Of a DNA stretch of 64,000 bases, positions 51,757 to 61,207 are shown piece after piece. The stretch spans positions 26,574-90,573 of the forward strand of contig JBCBYB010000017.1 in the NCBI GenBank assembly GCA_039816045.1. The letters run 5' to 3'. Each line of letters starts with the position of its first letter. Position 1 is the first letter of the stretch. The notes under the pieces are model-generated. The model was not told the DNA's origin. It saw only the letters and a list, made by a program, of their open reading frames with translations, and searched no databases. Source of the stretch: Thermohalobaculum sp039816045 (GTDB taxonomy: Bacteria > Pseudomonadota > Alphaproteobacteria > Rhodobacterales > Rhodobacteraceae). A program made the translations under genes and the position numbers.

Positions 51757-52182
51757 TTACGCGACCTGCTTCAGAAGATCGTCGATCTCCTTTTCGAGGG
51801 CATCGATCTCTTTGTTGACCTGTTCCTCTTCGGCCTTGGCCTCTGGGCTGTCGCCATCGCCGCCGGCCGCGATCTGGACGGTGTACTTCACACCTGCCGC
51901 CTTGAGCGCTTTGGGCAGAATGCGCTCGATCCCCGAGACCTTCTTGGTCTGGGTGATGTGGATTTCAGTGCCCTTCACCACGATGGTGCCGCAGCCGATT
52001 TTCTTGAGCTCCTTGTCGGATTTCAGCTCCGTCAAGAGCATGTTCGCCTTCTTGCTCTTGTGGATGTTGAACACCGCATCCTCGGGTTTGGCGCCGAGAC
52101 CGAACGCATACCCCATGGAGTTGCCGGAGTCCTTGAACTTCTTGAGGAGGGCTTTCACCTCCGATCCGTTGATCTTTGACAT
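51757..52182 (-). CDS. Unrecognised Lys-rich protein, 141 aa
   Basis: The product is 141 aa with an AGGAAA ribosome site and no signal peptide. Residues 1-100 look like a compact alpha/beta domain (KALLKKFKDSGNSMGYAFGL near 10-29; GCGTIVVKGTEIHITQTKK near 63-81). The tail from about residue 110 is an acidic coiled coil (EEEQVNKEIDALEKEIDDLL). It is the first gene of a two-gene unit. The acidic coiled coil here and the basic coiled coil at the start of the 392-aa protein could pair, but that is inference only. Confidence 0.8.
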   Translation of the reverse strand: MSKINGSEVKALLKKFKDSGNSMGYAFGLGAKPEDAVFNIHKSKKANMLLTELKSDKELKKIGCGTIVVKGTEIHITQTKKVSGIERILPKALKAAGVKYTVQIAAGGDGDSPEAKAEEEQVNKEIDALEKEIDDLLKQVA

Positions 52183-52281
52183 CGTGATTTCCTGTTCAAA
52201 ATAATGTGTCTGTCACGTAGCGATTGTGTCCGGCGCTTGCCAGATCCGTCACGGAAAAAAACTTGGAAGCCCTGCGGCGCG

Positions 52282-53049
52282 TTACCGCGCGCCCATGCGG
52301 ATGGCACCGTCGAGGCGCACGACCGATCCGTTCATGTAGCCGGTCTCGATCAGGAACACCGCAAGCTTGGCGAACTCCGCCGGGTCGCCAAGGCGCACGG
52401 GGAAGGGCACCTGCTGGGCGAGGCTGTGCTGCACCTCTTCCGGAAGGCCCGCGACCATGGGCGTGCCGAAGATCCCCGGCGCGATGGCCGTCACGCGGAT
52501 GCCGTCGCCGGCCAGATCCCGCGCCGCGGGCAGGGTGAGTGCCGCGACACCACCCTTGGAGGCGGCATAGGCGGTCTGGCCCATCTGCCCTTCATAAGCT
52601 GCGACCGAGGCCGTGTTCACGATCGCACCGCGACAGCCATCACCGTCGAGCGGCGCCAGCTCCCGCATCGCCTGGGTCGCATGGGCCATGACGCGCATGG
52701 TGCCTACGAGGTTCACGTCGATCACTGTCTGGAAGAGGTCCATCGGGTGCGCGCCTTTGCGCCCCGCCACCTTCGCCGCCGGTGCGATCCCGGCACAGGA
52801 AACCGCGATCCGCGCCGGGCCGTGCGCCTCCGCGGCCTCCGCCAACGCCGAAGTGACGCTCGCCTCGGAGGTCACGTCGCAAGAGACGGCCAGCGCGCCG
52901 ATCTCCGCCGCCAGCGCCTGGCCCCGGTCGAGATCGCGGTCGAAGATCGCCACGGGGGCGCCGGCTGCCCGCAGACGCCTGACGCAGGCCTCGCCGAGCC
53001 CGCTTGCGCCGCCCGTGACCACCGCCGGTGTGTCCGCTCCGATCTTCAT
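52282..53049 (-). CDS. SDR-family oxidoreductase, 3-hydroxyacyl-CoA dehydrogenase type 2-like
   Basis: The product is 255 aa. The NAD-binding motif is VVTGGASGLGEA near residues 10-21. The NAG-type motif reads SCAG near 85. The catalytic Ser-Tyr-Lys set is in NTASVAAYEG and TAYAASKGG. LDGAIRMGAR ends the protein. The overall pattern (PVAIFDRDLDRG, FNTPMV-like GIFGTPMVAGLP) resembles HSD17B10-type short-chain 3-hydroxyacyl-CoA dehydrogenases. It starts one nt after the rsmD stop. Confidence 0.9.
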   Translation of the reverse strand: MKIGADTPAVVTGGASGLGEACVRRLRAAGAPVAIFDRDLDRGQALAAEIGALAVSCDVTSEASVTSALAEAAEAHGPARIAVSCAGIAPAAKVAGRKGAHPMDLFQTVIDVNLVGTMRVMAHATQAMRELAPLDGDGCRGAIVNTASVAAYEGQMGQTAYAASKGGVAALTLPAARDLAGDGIRVTAIAPGIFGTPMVAGLPEEVQHSLAQQVPFPVRLGDPAEFAKLAVFLIETGYMNGSVVRLDGAIRMGAR

Positions 53050-53050
53050 G

Positions 53051-53626
53051 TCATCCCTCCCGCGCCCAGCCCAGCATGATCTGGCTCTCCCCATAGCGGC
53101 GGGTGTCCTCAACGTCGAGCCACGGCAGCGCAGGCGGCGTCTCGTCGGCAGCGAGCTCCAGCACCACCAGTGCATCCGGTGCGATCCAGCCACCCGCACG
53201 AGCCGAGGCCAACGCCGCCTCCCCGAGGCCCGAGCGGTAAGGCGGATCGGCGAAGATCAGCCCGAACGGCTCCCCTCGGCAGGGTCCGAGGCGGGTCGCA
53301 TCGCGCCGCCAGATCTTGGTCTCGCCGATCACTCCGAGGCGTTCGATGTTCTCGCGGATCAGCCCCCGGGCGGTGGCGAAGTCGTCGATGAAAACCGCCC
53401 GCACCGCTCCACGCGAGAGCGCCTCCAGCCCCAGCGCGCCGGTGCCGGCAAACAAATCCAAGACCCGCGCACCCTCCGGCAGGCCGTCGTAAGGCCCGTG
53501 TGCCAGCAGGTTGAACAGCGCCTCGCGCACCCGGTCAGAGGTCGGGCGGAGATGGGCCGCCCCGCCCCCCGCCTCACCGGGCGCCGAGAGCCGCCGTCCT
53601 TTGAACCGCCCGCCGACGATGCGCAT
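53051..53626 (-). CDS. rsmD: 16S rRNA (guanine966-N2)-methyltransferase
   Basis: The product is 191 aa, normal for RsmD. It opens with MRIVGGRFKGRRLSAP and LRPTSDRVREALFNLLAH, both hallmark segments. The SAM site is DLFAGTGALGLEALSRGA near residues 61-78. The catalytic motif is FADPPYRSG near 130-138. It methylates G966 of 16S rRNA during 30S assembly. It starts 6 nt after the class V aminotransferase stop. Confidence 0.97.
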   Translation of the reverse strand: MRIVGGRFKGRRLSAPGEAGGGAAHLRPTSDRVREALFNLLAHGPYDGLPEGARVLDLFAGTGALGLEALSRGAVRAVFIDDFATARGLIRENIERLGVIGETKIWRRDATRLGPCRGEPFGLIFADPPYRSGLGEAALASARAGGWIAPDALVVLELAADETPPALPWLDVEDTRRYGESQIMLGWAREG

Positions 53627-53632
53627 GGGGCC

Positions 53633-54871
53633 TCAGAGCACCTGGTCGAGGGCTGCGATCAATCGGTCGATCTCTTCGCGGCTGGTATAGTGCAGGAAGG
53701 AGAGCCGCAGCACGCCGTGGTCCGGGTCCTCGCCCATGCCGCGGATCACCCGTGGGGCGTAGAAGTCGCCGCCACCCGCCATCACCTTGTGCTGGGCGAG
53801 ATCGGCGGCCAGCGCCTCCCCCGGGCGCTTATGCACAACCGCGACCGTGGGCGCCCGCGCCACTGGATCGGAGGGGCCCAAAAGGCGGAGATCGTTGCGC
53901 CCGCGGATCCACTCCAGCAACGGTGCCGCGACCGCAATCTCCTGCGCGCGCATCATCGTCGAGACACGCTCCATCCGCGCCCTGGGCGTCGCCTCGTCGC
54001 CGAAATGGTGCCGGTCGAGCGCATCGAAATAGTCGATCATGCCGGCAAGGGCGGCCACCTGCGCGTGGTCCGGCCCCGCAGGCGTCAGCCGCTTGGTCAC
54101 CGAACCCGCGTTGAACCCGTGCCCCTCGGCGGGCAGCGCCTCCACCACCTCGGGGCGCGCCACCATGATCCCCTGGTGCGGGCCATAGGTCTTGTAGGCC
54201 GAGAAGAGATAGACATCCGCCCCAAGCGCCTGCACATCGGGCAGCCCGTGGGGCGCATAGGACACCCCGTCCACCACCGTGATCGCCCCCGCAGCCCGCG
54301 CCTTGGCGGTGATCTCGGCGACCGGGTTGATCTCGCCGACGATGTTCGAGCAGTGCGGGAAGGCGAGCAGCCGGGTCCGCTCGGAGAGCAGCCCATCGAG
54401 CGCGCCCAGGTCGAGATGCCCGGTGTCGGGATCGACCTGCCACACCCGTATGATGGCCCCCGCTTCCTCAAGCCGACGCCATGCGCCGGTGTTGGCCTCG
54501 TGGTCCTGGTCGGTCACCACGATCTCGTCACCCGGCCGGAGCGAGCGCCGCATGGCCCGAGAAAGCACATAGACGTTCTGGGTGGTCGACGGCCCGACAT
54601 GCAGCCAATCGAGCCCAACCCCGAGGGCGGCGGCAAGCCGTGCCTGTCCCTCATCCATCGCGGCCCCGCCCTGCTCCGAGGCTGGATAGGGCGCATAGGG
54701 CTGCATCTTAGTGTGGGTGTAGAAGTGGGTCAGGCGCTCCACCGTCTGGCGGCTGGGATAGGAGCCACCCGCGTTCTCGAAGAACCCCCAGCCATCGAGG
54801 GCAGGGTCGCTGAAGGCCGGGAACTGCGCCCGCACATGGGCGAGATCGATCTGAGGGGTTGGCGTGGTCAT
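53633..54871 (-). CDS. Class V aminotransferase / cysteine desulfurase-like protein
   Basis: The product is 412 aa from the ATG at 54871. It is a PLP enzyme of the SufS/CsdA-like group: GWGFFENAGGSYPSRQTVER near residues 24-43, GPSTTQNVYVLSRAM near 98, EIVVTDQDHEANTGAW near 115, and PHCSNIVGEINPV near 168. The PLP-binding Lys is probably in LFSAYKTYGPHQG near 218-230. It lacks the usual active-site Cys-loop consensus of true desulfurases as far as I can see. It is the first gene of an operon with rsmD and the SDR. Confidence 0.85.
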   Translation of the reverse strand: MTTPTPQIDLAHVRAQFPAFSDPALDGWGFFENAGGSYPSRQTVERLTHFYTHTKMQPYAPYPASEQGGAAMDEGQARLAAALGVGLDWLHVGPSTTQNVYVLSRAMRRSLRPGDEIVVTDQDHEANTGAWRRLEEAGAIIRVWQVDPDTGHLDLGALDGLLSERTRLLAFPHCSNIVGEINPVAEITAKARAAGAITVVDGVSYAPHGLPDVQALGADVYLFSAYKTYGPHQGIMVARPEVVEALPAEGHGFNAGSVTKRLTPAGPDHAQVAALAGMIDYFDALDRHHFGDEATPRARMERVSTMMRAQEIAVAAPLLEWIRGRNDLRLLGPSDPVARAPTVAVVHKRPGEALAADLAQHKVMAGGGDFYAPRVIRGMGEDPDHGVLRLSFLHYTSREEIDRLIAALDQVL

Positions 54872-55016
54872 GGCCGATATCTCCGCATTCAGTGCCCCGG
54901 TCTCGGCGATCCCGCCGGGATCGGAGCGGATCCTCTCCTGGCAGGTCTTCCAGCCGAGCCGGTGCGCGAGTGTGTGCATCGGCAGCCCGCGGCGCGGGCC
55001 CTGTCCGGATAGGTGT

Positions 55017-55052
55017 CCGGCCGCCCACGGTCAAGCCATGGGCGACGGCCGG
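55017..55052 (-). terminator. Hairpin just after the acuI stop
   Basis: CCGGCCG at 55017-55023 pairs with CGGCCGG at 55046-55052, with an inner CCCA/TGGG extension. It lies 8 nt beyond the acuI stop on the minus strand. The T-run is missing. Confidence 0.4.
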
Positions 55053-55060
55053 GCGCCGGG

Positions 55061-56056
<996 letters not shown>

Positions 56057-56130
56057 GGCATCCTCCCTTGCGGTTCCTGCGGTCTTGCGGTGTTGTGGCC
56101 CTGGCCGCGCCGGGTGTGGCGGGCGGGGCG

Positions 56131-56160
56131 ATAATTGTCTAACAAATGCGCGCTTGGCAA
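56131..56160 (-). promoter_or_regulatory. acuI promoter overlapped by a FadR-type GntR operator
   Basis: On the minus strand, TTGCCA (56155-56160) and AATTAT (56131-56136) form a -35/-10 pair spaced 18 nt apart. The sequence TTGTCTAACAA at 56135-56145 matches the FadR-subfamily consensus TNGTNNNACNA at every fixed position. It overlaps the -10 box and lies 40 nt before the divergent GntR gene. Confidence 0.6.
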
Positions 56161-56184
56161 GCGGTCGCCCATTGGAGGTTTGAA

Positions 56185-56946
56185 ATGAACAGCGCCGAAC
56201 CCGACAACCGCGGCGCCCCAGCCAGCGAAAGCATCGCGGAGGCGCTGCGGGCGCTGATCCTGGAGGGCAGCCTGGGGCCGGATGCGCGCCTGCCCGGCGA
56301 ACAGGAGCTCGCGCAACGCTTCGGCGTCTCGCGGCCGACACTGCGCGAGGCGCTGAAACGGCTGGCCGCGCAGAACCTGATCCGGACACGGCGCGGGGCG
56401 GCGGGTGGCACCTTCGTGAACCGCGTGGGCTGGGAGGAAGCGCGCGAGCAGCTCGCCGCCACCACCACGCTTCTCGTGAGCACCACGCCGATCGAAGCGG
56501 AACCCCTGGCCGAAGCGCGGCTGACATTGCTGCTCGCCTGCGCGCCGCTCGCCTGCGCGCGACGACGCGAGGCGCATTTGGCTGCACTCCAGGCGGAGAT
56601 CGCCTTCGCCGAAGCGCCGGACACCGACGACCGGGCGTTCTGCGCGAGCGATGTGCGCTTTCACCGGGTGCTTGGCGAGGCGACGGACAATCCGCTGCTG
56701 GCGCTCCATCTGGCAGGCGCGGTCGAGGCGGTGCAGCCGCTCCTGAACATGCTGAGCTACCGGATGCGGGACCGGGCTGCGATCCTGGTGCGGCACCGGG
56801 CCATCGCGGAGCGGCTCGAGGCGCGCGACAGCGCGGGCATGGCGACCGAGCTCGAAGCGCTCGCCGCGTACACGCTCGATCTCGTGCGCGAGGCACAAAA
56901 GCTGCGGGCAGAGCGGCGCACACCAAAGGCCGGAGACGCGGACTGA
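56185..56946 (+). CDS. GntR-family regulator, FadR subfamily
   Basis: The product is 253 aa with a TTGGAGG ribosome site before the ATG at 56185. The N-terminal winged helix is clear: LPGEQELAQRFGVSRPTLRE near residues 36-55, then ALKRLAAQNLIRTRRGAAGG. The C-terminal all-helical FCD domain has the metal-type His pattern DVRFHRVLGEATDNPLLALH near 150-170 and VRHRAIAERLEARD near 209. It is divergent from acuI and very likely represses it and itself through the site at 56135-56145. Confidence 0.92.
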   Translation: MNSAEPDNRGAPASESIAEALRALILEGSLGPDARLPGEQELAQRFGVSRPTLREALKRLAAQNLIRTRRGAAGGTFVNRVGWEEAREQLAATTTLLVSTTPIEAEPLAEARLTLLLACAPLACARRREAHLAALQAEIAFAEAPDTDDRAFCASDVRFHRVLGEATDNPLLALHLAGAVEAVQPLLNMLSYRMRDRAAILVRHRAIAERLEARDSAGMATELEALAAYTLDLVREAQKLRAERRTPKAGDAD

Positions 56947-56969
56947 TGTCCGGGACAAGGAGATCGGAG

Positions 56970-57539
56970 ATGACCGCACCGGGGATGGGCCACAACGCAG
57001 GCCCCAGTCTGGAGCCAGGCCGCCGCTGGCGGACCTATTGCTGGACGCGCGCGAAGCGGGACGGGCTGCCGAAAGCACCACTCGAACTGGTCAAACGCCA
57101 TGTGAAGCGCGCGGCGGCACTCGGGCTCAGCTATCCCCGTTACGCCGCCGTGCGGCTTGGCACGGGGCGGGACCTTGCAGCGCTGCTGTTCACCGGCGCC
57201 GCCCTCGGATTGCGCTGGGGGCGCGTGCGCGACGCCGAGGCCGCCCATCTGCTGGCCCTCGAGGGGCCGGCGGAGCGGCTGCTCTTGGCCGGGCGCGGTG
57301 TCCCGGTCGAGGGGTTGTGGCTCGACCCGCTGTACTTCGAGGCCGCAGGCCCCCTGCCCGCGCAGCCCTGCACCGCGGCGAAGGCCGGCAAGGCGATCCG
57401 CGCCGTCACGGGCCTGCGCCGCCTGCCCGGCGACACGGTGCTGCTGGTCGGTCGGTTCGAGGGCCAAAAACCTTGGTCCGAGGCTGCACGCCTCGCCGGC
57501 TTCGTCACCGCCGAGGAGTACTTCGCACCCCGGCCGTAA
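56970..57539 (+). CDS. Conserved-looking hypothetical protein
   Basis: The product is 189 aa from the ATG at 56970, which has an AAGGAG ribosome site; an ATG at 56946 overlapping the GntR stop lacks one. It begins with MGHNAGPSLEPGRRWRTYCW-type sequence and has a Trp/Arg-rich N-terminus. The stretch RHVKRAAALGLSYPRYA lies near residues 43-59, and it ends in FVTAEEYFAPRP. There is no signal peptide or membrane helix. I associate this layout with an uncharacterised alphaproteobacterial family but cannot assign a function. Confidence 0.75.
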   Translation: MTAPGMGHNAGPSLEPGRRWRTYCWTRAKRDGLPKAPLELVKRHVKRAAALGLSYPRYAAVRLGTGRDLAALLFTGAALGLRWGRVRDAEAAHLLALEGPAERLLLAGRGVPVEGLWLDPLYFEAAGPLPAQPCTAAKAGKAIRAVTGLRRLPGDTVLLVGRFEGQKPWSEAARLAGFVTAEEYFAPRP

Positions 57540-57586
57540 CGCCAAAACCCCGCCCCAGCCGCGCCGCCATCCTGCGCGGCACGCGC

Positions 57587-57620
57587 AGGGAGGCGGCGGG
57601 GGTGGTGGCGGGCGGGAGCG
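57587..57620 (+). repeat. GC-rich repeat related to the hairpin at the right end of the window
   Basis: This 34-nt stretch matches 63948-63981 at 30 of 34 positions, including GGCGGGCGGGAGCG. It sits between convergent genes (57539 and 57667). A nearby GCCCTG/CAGGGC hairpin at 57628-57646 may help end transcription. It looks like one copy of a dispersed intergenic element. Confidence 0.55.
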
Positions 57621-57666
57621 TCAGCGAGCCCTGCGCCCGTCAGGGCGCCGGGCGAGGTCGCAACTC

Positions 57667-58254
57667 TCACCCCCTCAGATGCGCCTCTAACGCCTCGAGC
57701 CGGTCGCTGCCCCAGAAGAGTTCTTCGCCAACCACATAGAAGGGCGCACCAAACACGCCCGCTGCGATCGCCGCCTCAGTGTTCTCTGCAAGCCGCGGCC
57801 GTGCCGCCTCGATCTCCGCAACCATCGCGGCCATGTCCAACCCAACCTCGGCGAGCTTCTCAGCCACCACGGCGGGGTCTGCGATGTCCTTCTCCTCTGC
57901 CCAACAGGCCGCCAAAAGCCCGTGCGCCAGCCGCCCGGCCTCCGCCCCGCGATCCGCCGCCACCATCACCGCCGCCGACGCCAGCCCAACATCCGTCGGC
58001 CAGTGTGCGGGTTTGGCGGTCAGTGGCAGACCCGCCGCAGCCGATCCGCGCCGCAATTCCTGCAAGCGGTACGCCTGGCGCGAGGGATGGCGCTGGGGCA
58101 CCGGCACGCCTCCCGTGGCGCCAAAGAGCGTCAGGATGTCCATCGGACGATAGACAATCTCCGCCCCCGTCCGTTTTGCCACCTCCTCCAGGCGCATCCC
58201 CGCCAGATAGGTGAACGGGCTGATCAGCGAGAGGTAATAGTCGATCCGGGCCAT
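57667..58254 (-). CDS. 2-hydroxychromene-2-carboxylate isomerase-like protein (DsbA/kappa-GST family)
   Basis: The product is 195 aa with a GGAGGA ribosome site before the ATG at 58254. It starts IDYYLSLISPFTYLAGMRLE, where the catalytic Ser of this family (SPF motif) replaces the Cys pair of DsbA. VYRPMDILTLFGATGGVPVP near residues 34-53 and FGAPFYVVGEELFWGSDRLE near 167-186 are typical. It is glutathione-dependent in characterised homologs. The natural substrate here is unknown. Confidence 0.9.
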   Translation of the reverse strand: MARIDYYLSLISPFTYLAGMRLEEVAKRTGAEIVYRPMDILTLFGATGGVPVPQRHPSRQAYRLQELRRGSAAAGLPLTAKPAHWPTDVGLASAAVMVAADRGAEAGRLAHGLLAACWAEEKDIADPAVVAEKLAEVGLDMAAMVAEIEAARPRLAENTEAAIAAGVFGAPFYVVGEELFWGSDRLEALEAHLRG

Positions 58255-58345
58255 GGGCTTCCTCCGTTGCAAACCGCTCCCACCTTGCCGCCGCAGAGCG
58301 CTTGTGCAAGAGAGAGCGCGACCGGAGGCAAGCGAGGGGACCGTC

Positions 58346-59362
58346 ATGCGACCGGCTGATGCCATGAAAATCATCTCGGGGAACGCGAACCGACCGCTCG
58401 GCGACGCCATTGCCCGCAGAATCGCCGTGCACCAGGGAGGCAGCTTCGGCCTGACCTCAGCCCGGGTCGAGCGCTTCAACGACAGCGAGATCTTCGTCGA
58501 GATCCACGACAATGTGCGCGGTGAGGACGTCTTCATCCTGCAGTCGACCTCGAAGCCGGCGAACGACAACCTGATGGAGCTGCTGATCATCACGGATGCG
58601 TTGCGGCGCTCCTCGGCGCACCGGATCACCGCGGTGATGCCCTATTTCGGCTATGCCCGACAGGACCGGCGGACGTCGGCTCGCACGCCCATCACGGCGA
58701 AACTGGTGGCCAATATGATCGCAGGGGCCGGTATCGACCGCGTGCTGACGATGGATCTCCACGCCGGGCAGATCCAGGGCTTCTTCGACGTGCCCGTCGA
58801 CAACCTCTATGCGGCGCCGGTCTTTGCACTGGACATCAAGCACCACCTCGGCGACCGCGATAACCTGACCGTGGTGAGCCCGGATGTCGGGGGCGTGGTC
58901 CGCGCGCGCGATCTGGCGAAACGGCTCGATGCTGGTCTCGCCATCGTCGACAAGCGCCGCGCCCGGGCCGGCGAGGTCGAGGCGATGACCCTGATCGGCG
59001 AGGTCAAGGGCCGCACCTGCGTGATCGTGGACGACATCGCCGACACGGCGGGCACGCTCTGCAAGGCGGCGGAGCTCTTGAAGGACGAAGGTGCGGACGA
59101 GGTCCATGCCTACATCTCGCACGGCGTGCTCTCGGGACCGGCGGTCGAGCGCGTCACCTCGTCGGCCATGGCGAGCCTCGTGATCACCGATTCGATCGAG
59201 CCGACCGAGGCGGTGAAGAAGGCGCCCAACATCCGCGCCGTCTCGATCGCGCCGCTGTTCGCCCAGGCCATCGTGAACGTGAGCAAGGACACCTCGGTCA
59301 GCTCGCTCTTCGGCGAAGAGACCCTCGGCCCGATCTATGAGGCCCACTACCGGCTGACCTGA
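58346..59362 (+). CDS. prs: Ribose-phosphate pyrophosphokinase
   Basis: The product is 338 aa from the ATG at 58346 with a GAGGGGA ribosome site; another ATG at 58364 begins the conserved MKIISGNANRPL segment. The enzyme makes PRPP from ribose 5-phosphate and ATP. Motifs are FNDSEIFVEIHDNVRGEDVF near residues 46-65, MPYFGYARQDRRTSARTPIT near 103-122 and the PRPP loop CVIVDDIADTAGTLCKAAEL near 227-246. It is a full-length housekeeping enzyme. Confidence 0.96.
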   Translation: MRPADAMKIISGNANRPLGDAIARRIAVHQGGSFGLTSARVERFNDSEIFVEIHDNVRGEDVFILQSTSKPANDNLMELLIITDALRRSSAHRITAVMPYFGYARQDRRTSARTPITAKLVANMIAGAGIDRVLTMDLHAGQIQGFFDVPVDNLYAAPVFALDIKHHLGDRDNLTVVSPDVGGVVRARDLAKRLDAGLAIVDKRRARAGEVEAMTLIGEVKGRTCVIVDDIADTAGTLCKAAELLKDEGADEVHAYISHGVLSGPAVERVTSSAMASLVITDSIEPTEAVKKAPNIRAVSIAPLFAQAIVNVSKDTSVSSLFGEETLGPIYEAHYRLT

Positions 59363-59368
59363 GGGCGC

Positions 59369-59557
59369 GTGAGCACGCCGGATCTCATCTTCTATGCCGT
59401 CTGGTTCGGCGGCTCGGCGCTGGCGGCCTGGCTCGGTCACGCCCAAGGGCGCAATCCGCTGACCTGCTTCGTCGCCTCCGTGATCGCAACGCCCGTGATC
59501 GCCCTGCCGGTGCTGTTCTGGCTCGGGAAAGCCGAGCCTAAAGACCCACCGAAATAG
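59369..59557 (+). CDS. Small two-helix membrane protein
   Basis: The product is 62 aa from a GTG at 59369 with GAGGG just upstream, 6 nt after the prs stop. Two hydrophobic segments (about residues 5-22 and 32-52) are joined by a GHAQGRNPLTC turn. The tail AEPKDPPK is polar. The arrangement suggests co-transcription with prs. Function is unknown. Confidence 0.65.
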   Translation: MSTPDLIFYAVWFGGSALAAWLGHAQGRNPLTCFVASVIATPVIALPVLFWLGKAEPKDPPK

Positions 59558-59690
59558 AGCGGCAAACCCTGAAACAATTGAACCTCGAAGGCGGATTGCA
59601 GCAGCAGCCCGCGGCGGTCATCTATTGCGCGCCACAGGCGGGCACACAGGTCCGTCCTAATGGAACCAAAATATTGAAGAGGACATTCAA

Positions 59691-60254
59691 ATGGGACTTT
59701 CGACCACCGAGACCGTTATGTTGTGGGCTGCAAAGACAGCCTTTGAGAAATCACTTGGTCGCTTCGGCCCGGCCATCGCCAATTACCACTCCCACCATTT
59801 CAAGCTGCTCTACCAGGCGGGCAAGATATGGAGCCGCGACCGCGATCTGCAGAAGACGATCACCGAGATCAAATCCAACCTCGACAACATGCGCGACGAG
59901 GGCAAGCGCCTGCTCCGCCAGATCCCGGACAAGCCGAAGCCCCCGGCTTACGGCGGCGACTGGGATAATTTCGAGCGGGCCAGCATGGATTTCCTCGCCG
60001 GCGCCAAGCGGGTCCGCGGGCTGCTGACCCCCCATATCCGCAAGACCGAGGACCTCATCAAACGGAGCAAGCGTGACCTCAACGCGCTCGAGAAGAAACT
60101 GAAGGAGCAGAGCGAGAAGGCCTCCTCGCTGCGCCAGGTCAGCATCCTCTCGCGCCTGCAGGACGTGCAATACGTGAAGCTCACCTCGCTCGGGAAGCTG
60201 CAGCGGCATGCCAACGCCGCCCGCAGCAAGTTCAACGACTACAACAATATCTGA
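59691..60254 (+). CDS. Unrecognised Lys/Arg-rich helical protein, 187 aa
   Basis: The product is 187 aa with an AGAGGA ribosome site. It has no signal peptide and is almost fully helical. A short conserved-looking start (AAKTAFEKSLGRFGPAIANY) leads to coiled-coil stretches at about 45-85 and 110-150 (LIKRSKRDLNALEKKLKEQS). The central linker is PDKPKPPAYGGDWDNF near residues 81-96. It shares composition with the Lys-rich genes at 41217 and 50539-52182. It faces a convergent OmpA-domain gene 17 nt away. Confidence 0.75.
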   Translation: MGLSTTETVMLWAAKTAFEKSLGRFGPAIANYHSHHFKLLYQAGKIWSRDRDLQKTITEIKSNLDNMRDEGKRLLRQIPDKPKPPAYGGDWDNFERASMDFLAGAKRVRGLLTPHIRKTEDLIKRSKRDLNALEKKLKEQSEKASSLRQVSILSRLQDVQYVKLTSLGKLQRHANAARSKFNDYNNI

Positions 60255-60271
60255 GCGACGAAGGGTGCGCC

Positions 60272-61207
60272 TCAGCGGCGCACCATCTCCACCCGCCGGT
60301 TGGCGGCGCGTCCACCCTCGCTGTCATTGCTGGCGGCGGGGGCGAGGAAACCCACCCCATGTGCCCCGAGCCGGCCGGGCGCGATGCCGTGGCGTTGCAC
60401 CAAAGCGGCGCGCACCGACTCGGCCCGGCGCTGCGACAGCCCCATGTTGTAATCGAGCGCGCCAACGCTGTCGGTGTGCCCGACCAGCAAGATCTCGGCC
60501 CCGGGGTTGGCCTGCATATAGCCGGCCATCTCGGCAATCACCGGATCTGACGCCGGCAACAATTCCGCCGAATCGGTGGCGAACTCGATGCCATAGATGG
60601 CCGCTGTGCCCCCCTCGGCAATGGCCGCAGCGATCGCGGACGCGTCGAGGATCGCCAGCTCGGTCTCCTCGGCCTCGGTCTGAACCGCGGTCAGCGCCAC
60701 GGTCACGAGCCGCATCTCGGGCCTGTTGTGGCGCCATTTCGTGGAGACCAGTTCGAAATACTCGGCGCTGCCAGCGCCCAGCCGCTGAAACGACGTATAG
60801 CGCTGGTCGGGCTTGTTCGTCGCGATCCGAAGCTTGCGATCCTTGGACATCCACCAAGCCAGATCGACCCCGCAATCGTTGCTCTTGCAGGCAAAGACTT
60901 CCTCGAACCCTGCTGCTTTCAGCGCCTTCTCATAGGCGCGATGCACCTCGAGCACGCTCCGGTCATCGCCAACCTCGACGATCAGCTCGCCGAGACGGCC
61001 CTCTGCCGCAATCACCTCGGTCGGCTTGTTGCCCTCAAAGGGCGCGCCGTACATCGTGAACTCGTCATAGTTGCGGGTGGAACTGTGCCCGATCTTGGCA
61101 CCCGGAAACCGCTCTCCCAGGATCTCCTCGACCAGCCCACCATCCAGATCCTGGGCCGACGCCGCTGTCATCAGCGCGCCTGCCAAAACGAAAATCATCA
61201 TGCGCAT
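60272..61207 (-). CDS. DUF4892-like/OmpA-domain outer-membrane-associated protein
   Basis: The product is 311 aa with an AGGAG ribosome site. A signal peptide spans residues 1-18 (GALMTAASAQ). Residues ~25-190 resemble the DUF4892 region often fused to OmpA (FPGAKIGHSSTRNYDEFTMY near 34-53). The C-terminal OmpA peptidoglycan-binding domain has IEFATDSAELLPASDPVI near 205 and GHTDSVGALDYNMGLSQRRA near 240-259. It should bind the cell wall from the periplasm. Confidence 0.9.
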   Translation of the reverse strand: MRMMIFVLAGALMTAASAQDLDGGLVEEILGERFPGAKIGHSSTRNYDEFTMYGAPFEGNKPTEVIAAEGRLGELIVEVGDDRSVLEVHRAYEKALKAAGFEEVFACKSNDCGVDLAWWMSKDRKLRIATNKPDQRYTSFQRLGAGSAEYFELVSTKWRHNRPEMRLVTVALTAVQTEAEETELAILDASAIAAAIAEGGTAAIYGIEFATDSAELLPASDPVIAEMAGYMQANPGAEILLVGHTDSVGALDYNMGLSQRRAESVRAALVQRHGIAPGRLGAHGVGFLAPAASNDSEGGRAANRRVEMVRR

